A stretch of 64,000 nucleotides of DNA, taken from assembly GCA_020698575.1 (NCBI GenBank), contig CM036244.1, positions 13,554,534-13,618,533 on the forward strand. The letters run 5' to 3'. The stretch is from Bostrychus sinensis. Taxonomy: Eukaryota > Chordata > Actinopteri > Gobiiformes > Eleotridae. The position numbers were made by a program, and so were the translations under genes. Position 1 is the stretch's first letter; the number at the start of each line of letters is the position of its first letter. Below are positions 52,601 to 61,600 of the stretch, piece by piece. The notes below the pieces were generated by a model. That model searched no databases. It was given only the letters and a program-made list of their open reading frames with translations, and was not told where the DNA came from.

Positions 52601-55600
52601 AAATACACCTGAAGTAGTATTTTGTTTAATTGACTTCCTATGCGCTGCTGCTGTCTCTTTCCTTAAGAGCTCAAACACTCAGTCTCACGGCTCTACATAG
52701 AAGTAGAAGTAAAACCAGGAAGTGTTCCTGCACATTTCTAAAGTCCACTGTCATGGACTTATTCTGATTATTTCAGTGCTTAAATTGCTGTCACTATAAA
52801 GCAGTCAGTCACTCATTTATCTATCTGTTAGCATCATGGTGCTAATAGCTGTGCTAAATAGCCATTTTATTTTGTCCGGTATCTCATCATTGTCAGCAAG
52901 GGGCAGTGGACACCTAATCCAAGCAAAAGTCAAAGTTTCTTTGACTCCCCAAAAGAAGACATTTTCCATACATATATATTATTTTAAGTTATGAAACATG
53001 AAATGCTAATGCAAAGGTGTCCAAAATGATTTACAAAAGCCTGTCAAAAGCATAATACAGGACCTTTAAAGAAATAAGTAATTGTGGTATGCTCTATTGC
53101 TTCTTGATATGAGTTAAGGCTGCGATTTAGTAAAACAGGACACTCAAACCCAAAATTTTGCAGAGCAAAAATTACTAACAGACAAACAAACCAACCAACA
53201 AACTGGTGCCAGCAAAAACATATCCTTCCTGTCAGAGGTTGATGATATATTCAAGAAGTCATCTGCGCTGTCAATCCTCCATGTCTATATCCATATGTCT
53301 GCATCATATAGACCATATGCGATCGTATTGGATGTGCCACATTTACCTGTATGTTGTTGCTCTCGTCTGGACTTGTCCTGTGCAGTTTGTGGCTCTGAGG
53401 CTGTTAGCTGTGTATTATCTGGTGCTGACAGGCAGGGCTCCAGGGCTGATCTACTGTGAGTCCCCTGTCATCTCTCTATCCAATGGGCTCTGCGGCTTTA
53501 AATTATTAGTCGTACATCAACAATATGTCTGTCCACTGCTTGTCTACCCGTTTATCACCAGCAGCTACAGATCCCCCATTTAAAGCACAGCAAACCAGAA
53601 ACATTGTCTTGTATCTGAGGCTGTCTCAGTAGAATACATACATAATTAATACTTAATATACTTCCAAAGAACAACCCTATGACCATTTGCAGACCATTGT
53701 AATTGGGGTTAAATAGTCCTCTAATTAATTTTCTTTACTGCTTTACCACTGTCTGTCTATAAAATCAAAAGGTAACATATGACATATGCATCAAGATAAA
53801 GTAGGATTGAGCACTTTACAGGAAGGCCTTAAAGCTTATTAAATATGTATGCGACCTTATTAAATGTGAGAGTGAATGGTTGTCTGTTCATATTTGTGTC
53901 TTAGAGTTAGCACTGCAAATGTCTGAGGTTTAGCCCGCCTTAAGCCCCAAGTAGCTGGAACAAGCTCCAACCTATTGTGATCTGTAACAAGATTCATTTT
54001 ATTAATTCATCTTTTCCCCTTATCCTATCCCAAAAACTATGGGGTCAGTGACACGGCTGACAATGATACTGACAGATAAACATTTGTTAGTTTATCTAAC
54101 ACAGGGCTCTGCAACCCTCTGGAGGCAAAGAGCCAATTGTTCCCAAAAATAAAATAAAAATAATTTGTAAAAAGCTGTAACCAATTATTAGTCTTTAACA
54201 AAACTATAGCTTATGTGTGGTCATTACAAACTGTCAAATAACTGTGTTCAATACTGCACTGGTTATCTCACTCAGAGAACTAGAGTTACCTCCTGTTACC
54301 ATTTCATGGTGCTCATGTGTGGCATTTCTAAACAGTCCATGTGCGCAACTGTGTACACCAGCCATTCCCAAAGTCAAGAATGTCATGGCCCCCTTAAATT
54401 TACACAAAATCCCACATGGACCCTCAACAATGACCTTTACCATACTGAAAACAAAAGATTTGTATGTTTTCTCCATAGATTTATTTAAAAAAAAATGTTA
54501 CAGAAAACACTGACTGTTGGCTAAAAGTAATATTTTTTAAAAAGTATATAACTGTAGTTCAGTTCAAAGTCAATTTGTTTAATGTACTTAATATCAAAAA
54601 CATCTGGAGCCCACTTTGGGAACCACTGGTGTAGACATTTGAGGCTAAAACTGATTATTATAACAGTTTAAGAGTTATGTCTAGCATTCACCAGAAAACA
54701 GGGAGACAGTTTTATTATAAACTGACAAGATGATGCAGATGCAGGTTGTTTTGCAGTCATCTACGTATTTCTTTATTGACTTTACATAACCAGATGTCAG
54801 CTGCCCAAGAAGATGCAAGAGCTGGGCTTAAGAGCCACATGCAGCTCTAAAACCGTAGATTGCAGATGTCTGATTTAACACATGCATGAACTGTCCACAA
54901 GGAAAGGTTGTGTGTCAGCCAGTCCAAGGATATCAAACTCACAACCTCCTTGCTGACGGGCAGGGGCACTAACCACTCTACCAACATGCACCAAAAAACT
55001 ACAACACTGTAACAAGAAATTTGGTGATGGTGTTGGCGTTACAGTATATCATCAAAAGCAATGCTCATCAATATATGTCCATTATGGAAAATTGTTTGGA
55101 CTGACTTGCATAACCATTATGTTTCACTTCAGATTATTGTTCATGTTCAAGTTGTGCTTCTTGACTTTACATTAATGTGACTGGTGCTTTGCAATGTATG
55201 CACAGCAGCCGCATGTGCACCTTATGGAACCAATTAACCAACACTTGTTAATGTTTAAAGCATTTTGTTGTATTGAATATTGGAAACATAAAGATAAGTG
55301 GTTGCATATTCTTGTGTGGGAACATATGTAAGAGACTTGTTGAGTGTTACCATTTGTTTGATTTACAATACATTTTTTTTGTCCTTTTTTCCTCTTTTAA
55401 TCAGAGCTGGATAACCCCGATGCCCGAGTGACTGAGATCCATGCGTTGGTTCACCGTTTGCCCGAGAAGAACCGACAGATGCTGGAGCTGCTCATGAAAC
55501 ACCTGGCCAAGTAAGACGAGACGCTACTTTGCCAATGATTTTATTCAACTTTCCACCGTGGAGCTGGGCAGGTTATAGCAGTGCTGGGTTAATTATAGCA

Positions 55601-58600
55601 CCTCTTCGTCTCACCTTCGCCTGTCTTTCTAAATGTGATACCGTGTCCCTGTGGTTGGTGTCAATCTTAGGGATTAGGATTCAGGTTAATCCTCTGATTA
55701 GAAGCAATGACCTCTGTCACCCAATAGGTCATGGATATTTCTAAAGTTCAAAGGTCAGAGTGTAGATTTTCTCTTTCATGTAAACTTTGTCACCCTCTCT
55801 CCATCACTAGGGATTACTATTCATGTTGACCACTGATACTACTGATCTCATGCCATATCATGCTAGCCTAAGCCTCTTTCGTCCATGCTTTATCCTATAG
55901 ACTAGTGGTTTCCCAAACTGTGGTACGAGTACTGCTGGTGGTACGTTGGCTTTTTCTAGTGGCACGCAAAATTTCTAAACAGACATAAAAGCTGGTTTTG
56001 TTCAAGTTTAGTCCCAATTTGGATGTGTTATGATTCCTGTTTTAGGCTTGTACTAGCTGGGGCTTTGATGAGTAGATGACTGTTTAGTCCTGGTTTAGTC
56101 CATGGTTTGTCTTTATTTAGTAAGTAGTAGTATTTTATTTAATTTTTTTTCAGATGTCTGGGTATTTTTATGCCTTTATTGGTCGGAAACAGTTCAAATG
56201 TTGGCAGAAAATTATGGAGAGATGGTCTGCACTCTACAAGGTGAGCCACCAAGGCTCCCCAGATAATACTTATTGAGGTCTGCAAGTTCTTCCTGTGTTA
56301 CTGCAGCTTCCTCTCTCTGTCCAAAGACATGCGTGTGTTAGGTGAATTAGTGGATGAATGTAGGTGAACTAGTGGATGAATGTGGTAGTGAATGGTGAAT
56401 GGTCTGTCTGTGTGTGTCTCTGTGTCAGCCCTGGGACTGACCACTGTCCAGAGCGTACCACACCAAAGACAGATAGCTGCTGGATAGGTTTCAGTTCCTG
56501 CAATTCCAAACGGGAATAAGCAGAAAATAAAAACAATGACTCTTCCTTCTTTTGTTTAGACCTGGGTTATTTCTGATTTATCTTTTTCTCAATTCCAATT
56601 TTAGTTCTGTAAAGAGCCAAAGAGTTGGGTTAAAATGGCCGAAAAAGATTGAGAACCACTGCTATAAACTTGATCCTGACTTCAGCAGCTGTTGCAGCTG
56701 CATGTGTGAACAGTTCGTTTTCCTAACTAGAGGATATCCTGCAGTTGCCAACCAAAGCCATTTCATTTATTAACAATGTCAAAGCGTTGGTCCAGAGGAT
56801 CTCCCACAGTGAATGTGCCAGTGTGACGCATACATGCGTGTGGTTGGGGCTGTGAACAGAGGGCATTAAGCACGGAAGCATTGTATTTCTCGCGCCTTGT
56901 TTTTACAATTCACAGTTTAGGTATGTTGGGATACATGTGGTATGGATATTAGCACCTATTTGCAAAGTTATTCCCTTTGTTTATCTGCTTTGTTGTGTAA
57001 ACCTCTATAGTAAGCCTCTTACCCCACTCCCTCTGCTCTGTAACAGGCCATTTACACAACTTATTTGTCAAAAACGCAATGATACTGTTGGGTATTGGCT
57101 TTTCTTTCACACAAGGCCGGCGTTCTCACCAAGTTGTTTTTGTTTTACTGTGGGTGTGTGCCACTCCACATTTGTGTAGACTGAGAAACCAACATCTTCA
57201 GTGAAAAGTGGGTAACAATAAAAATACAGTAATTGTATGCTTCATAAAGGTATATTTTAACAACTGACTCATAGTAATGCATGTGTGTATCCTTACGGGC
57301 ATTTGTGTTTATCTGCACTGCCCCAAAACCCAAAAGTTTAAAAAGTTGTAAGGAAAGCTCTGACTGGAGCTATGACTTCTTCTGTTGTGTAATGGCTTTG
57401 TCAGTGGCGTGCACAGCGACCTCTGCTGGCCTAACAGACTTACTGCAGATTATTAGTTTACATTATCATCTTGGGACAGCACAACAACAAGCTCTTAAAG
57501 CAGAACTCAGTAACTTTTTTACCTTAAATCAACTGTTTCGGAGTCCGTGTGATGGTTAAATGAGTTGTTGTGGGATAAATGAAGCAGTGTGGCATCTCCC
57601 CCTAGTGTCTCTGGGCTGAAAGTGACACTTGCAACAGTGAGTGTCGCCTACCCGGAGTCACAGAAGTCTTGGGTCTCGCTAGCAACCACTTTATTTCTCA
57701 ATTTTCTTTGTGCCAGAGCAGCCAAATGGAAGAAAATAATTTGTACAGATACGCAGAGGGGAAAACGAAAGTAAAGACAATCAATTGGTCACACAGGAGT
57801 CACCTGGGCTTGTGAGTATTTACGATAGTGCTATACTCCGGACTGTAGGGGGAGCTTTATAGAGAAACGAAAGGCAAAAAGAGCGAAGAAATGAGCAGAG
57901 TTACTGAGTTCCGCTTTAAAATTCAGTCGCATTACTATGTTTTTGTATAGTAAAAAACAGTTCATTATTATCCAGCCACTGAGAGTCACAAGGCGGTATA
58001 CTCTTTTTATTAATCCCAGTCCCAGATAAATGGAGCGTGGTTGTGTCAGGAAGAGCATCTGGTGTAGAACCTATACCAAGTCAGTATGAGAATCACTGTG
58101 TACTAGGAGGCAGATCATTTGCTGTGGCCGCCCTGAAATGAAAAAGTCAAAAAGAAAGACAGAAAAACTTGCCCGTTTACGTCATGCAATACTAAATGAA
58201 TTACATTATTATTTATTACGTGAAATAGCTTGTAACCTCTAAGCAAGGACATCTTGAAAGTGAAAATGACCATATCAACCCTTTAGTACAAACCAATATG
58301 ACTCTTAATTGCATTTTCATCAGGTTGGTATTGAAGACGCCTCTCAGTGGGGCTTAAACAGACACTTAGGAGCACTCCAGTCTCTCATTGAGGAACTTAT
58401 GATCATAAAAACTGTGAGACCACCTTGCCAAGATAATTTTTCATTTCCAACCAATTTGCTAAAAATGGTGACCTTTCCAGCAGTAATTTTATCTGTTTTG
58501 GCATAGTGAACATTTCAGCTTATTTGTCCAATAGGTGAAGTTCAAGAACAACCAACTAAAAGACATAAAGACAGGGATGTGACACTGTTGCCTTGAATGT

Positions 58601-61600
58601 AATTAATTCTAGTCTTCATTGATTCTATACAGCAGCCCTGACAAAGACCATAGATATGTTCATATGTATACTGCATGCTCGTACAACCCGAACTCTGGAA
58701 ATGCGGAGATGTTTTTTTAAAATTTGAATTAAATTAAAACTAAAAGACTTTCAAATAACAAGCCAATATTTTATTTACAATATAACATGGAAAACATAAA
58801 TGTTTAAACAGAAATTTTACACTTTTATGCGCAAAATGAACTAAAATTTGATACCTGCTACAGATCTCAAAATAGTTGGGACAGGGGCATGTTTACCATG
58901 GAGCAGCTTCTCCTCTTCTTTTCAAAACATTTTGAAGACGTCTGGGCATCGAGGGTATGAGTTTCTGGAGTGTTTGTGTTTGAATTTGGTTGCATTCTTG
59001 CTTTATATAGGTTTCCAGCAGCTTAAGTGCAGCTGGGTTTTAGAGCATATGTTGCTCTAAATCACCATAACAACCCTTTAGTGCAAACCAATATGGCTCT
59101 TAATTGCGTTTTCATTAGGTTGGTATATGTTGCTCTAAAACCTTTATTTACCTTTCAGCATTCATAGTTCTTTCCAAAACACACAGCTGTCCATACCATA
59201 TGCTCTTAAATATATCATCAGAGATGCTGGCTTTTGAACTGAACGCTGATAAGTCGCTGGAAGCTCCGCCTCTTTAGCCCAGAGGTCACGGTGTGCGTGA
59301 TTTCCAAAAAAAATGTCAAATCTGAATTTGTCTGACCATAGTCCACTGTCCCACTTTGAAACAGTTCATTTTAAATGAGCCTTGGCCCAGGACACGATGG
59401 AACATCTGGACCATGTTTACATATGGCTTGCTTTTTGCATGATGGAGCCTCTGCAGATGGCTCAGTGGATTGTGTTTACTGACAGTGGTTTCTGGAAGTA
59501 TTCCTGGGCCCAGTTAGTAATGTCACTGACACAATCATGAAGAGTGATGCATTGCCGTCTGAGGGCCCCAAGACCACGGGCTCCAATAAAGGTCTTTGGC
59601 CTTGTGCCTCATGCACAGAGATTTCTCCAGTTTCTTTGAATCTTTTAACGATGTTATGCACAGTAGCTGTAGCCTTTGCAATTTGATGTTGAGGAACATT
59701 GTTTTTTAAGTATTCCACAATCTTTATACTCTCTCTTTCACCGATTGGAGAGCCTTTTTCCATCTTTACTTCTGAGAGACATAACTTTTATTGCTAATCA
59801 TGTTTTTTCATTTTGTGCATAAAAGTGTATCATTTCTCAGATTGGCTCATGTGATTTGAAAGTCTTTCAGTTTTCTTCTTTTTTTTTTTTCAAATTTAAA
59901 AAACGTCCCAACGTTTCCAGAATTCACACCCTGGACAGTGACTAGTTAGATGCAGGACAGAGATTTAGACTCAACACCCCTAACACCTTTGCCACTTTTA
60001 TATATATTATAATTAGTCAGGAATTAATAGAAAATGCACAGATTTTTACTATTTGAATCAACCGTGTGCACTTTTTATATTTTGGCCATTGTTTATATTC
60101 CAGTCAGTATGAGCTACATAAAAACCTTGACTAGTTTCTGACTATGAGTGCAAGTTTGAATTAAGTTAATGCAAACCTATCTACTGCGTGTGAGATATTA
60201 GTTGCATAACAAAATTAAATACAAAAAATGTGTAGCTGGGATGAGCTCCTGCCCCCCAAGACCTCTAATGGGAATAAATGGTGAAATAAATGAACAAAAA
60301 CTATATGTATACATGTATGTGAGTATGAGTAATGTAGCTTTTCTTTATATTTATTTTACAGTGTGGCCAGTCACCACCTCCAGAACCTTATGACTGTGGC
60401 CAACCTGGGCGTCGTGTTCGGCCCCACTCTGCTGCGACCTCAGGAGGAGACGGTGGCGGCCATTATGGACATCAAGTTCCAGAACATTGTCGTGGAAATC
60501 CTCATCGAGCACCACGAGAAGGTAACATCTTATATTTATATGTATCAGCAGCTACAGTTTCAGATGAAATCCCTCTGCTCTGTGTAGTGGATTGATATTT
60601 GTGCCATTGAGCCTGAGCACACTTTCTTTTCCATCTTAACAAGCATCTCCCCTTAGCGACTCTCGGTTATGTACGCTTACCTTATATACGCTGTACTTCA
60701 AAGCTACTTTCCCCTTCATGTCGGAGCAGATTATTGGTATGCCAAGCTGCTTAAAGGTGTCACCATGGCAACAGAAGAAGCAGGCTAGCTGTTAGAGACC
60801 CGGACATCACGCACACACATGGACTCAAAGAGAAAATCACCGCAAATAACACCTGTGTACATGCATACATTTACAACAAGAGGCTGCGCACTAGGAGATC
60901 TGCACGCTCGCTAGACACGCTCCTGTAAAAGCACAAACCAACACAGAAATCATAATTTCTGCTGTCATATGGTTGTCACAAATAAAAAAAATTTAAAAAA
61001 AGATAATTGGTGCTGTCAAATGGATTGTGTATTGTTAAGACTGAATAACATTAATATAATATTAGTGTTTTTCATCAAGTACATTTTCCTCTATTAAATC
61101 TAGCCACACAGCGTCAAAACTCAGTGTACACTTTGTGCTGGTTGCAAGCCTGGATAAATGGAGAGGGCATCGGTTTGAAAAATCTATGCAGAATCAATAT
61201 GCGAATCACTGCACACTTGGAGGCAGAGGATTTGCTGTGGTGACCGCAGAAGTATTAAAGGGCCTATATTCTGCAATATCTGAGCTTTCTACCATGTTAT
61301 AATGATGATCCCTCATCATAAACATACTGGAGTTATGTTTTGCTCCATTCATGTAAGTAATCCTCTATTCTCTGGCATGGAAGTTCTGAGCACTCAAAAC
61401 ACTCAGTTCCACAAACCTCTGCTTCTCCCATGAACCCCCGCCCACTCCAGGAAGCACTGACCAATGAACAAGCTCTCTACATCTAATCTTCTTTCATTCA
61501 TTTATCTAAAAAACAGTGCACAGCTCTGTTTCCAATGATTCTACGTAGATATTTTTCAGTTTGTTGTAAAATGGCATCATTACAAAAAGGGAAGTAAAAA

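Larger units (their letters stand above)
45479..55404 (+). other. arhgap26: arhgap26 intron O-P (9.9 kb)
   Basis: The largest intron fully contained. It holds an L2-like LINE tail, a dispersed repeat, three SINE fragments, two MITEs, an ACT array cluster, a family A MITE and a nested hAT, listed separately. Unassigned stretches are about 46650-47400 (47020-47210 is GC-richer), 48382-48949, 49820-51480, 51720-52343, 53071-53860 and 55001-55404. No extra exon was recognised. Confidence 0.75.
55511..60361 (+). other. arhgap26: arhgap26 intron P-Q (4.9 kb)
   Basis: Contains a hAT element with nested SINE, a SINE/LINE tail and a Tc1-like remnant. 55511-55902, 56662-57964 and 59926-60361 show no recognised feature. 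57400-57900 has moderate GC and carries CACCCTAGTG-like short unique sequence. No coding exon was recognised. Confidence 0.75.

Noticed and set aside
58848..59060. 70-codon plus-strand frame inside the Tc1-like element
   Set aside because: It is antisense to the decayed transposase C-terminus.
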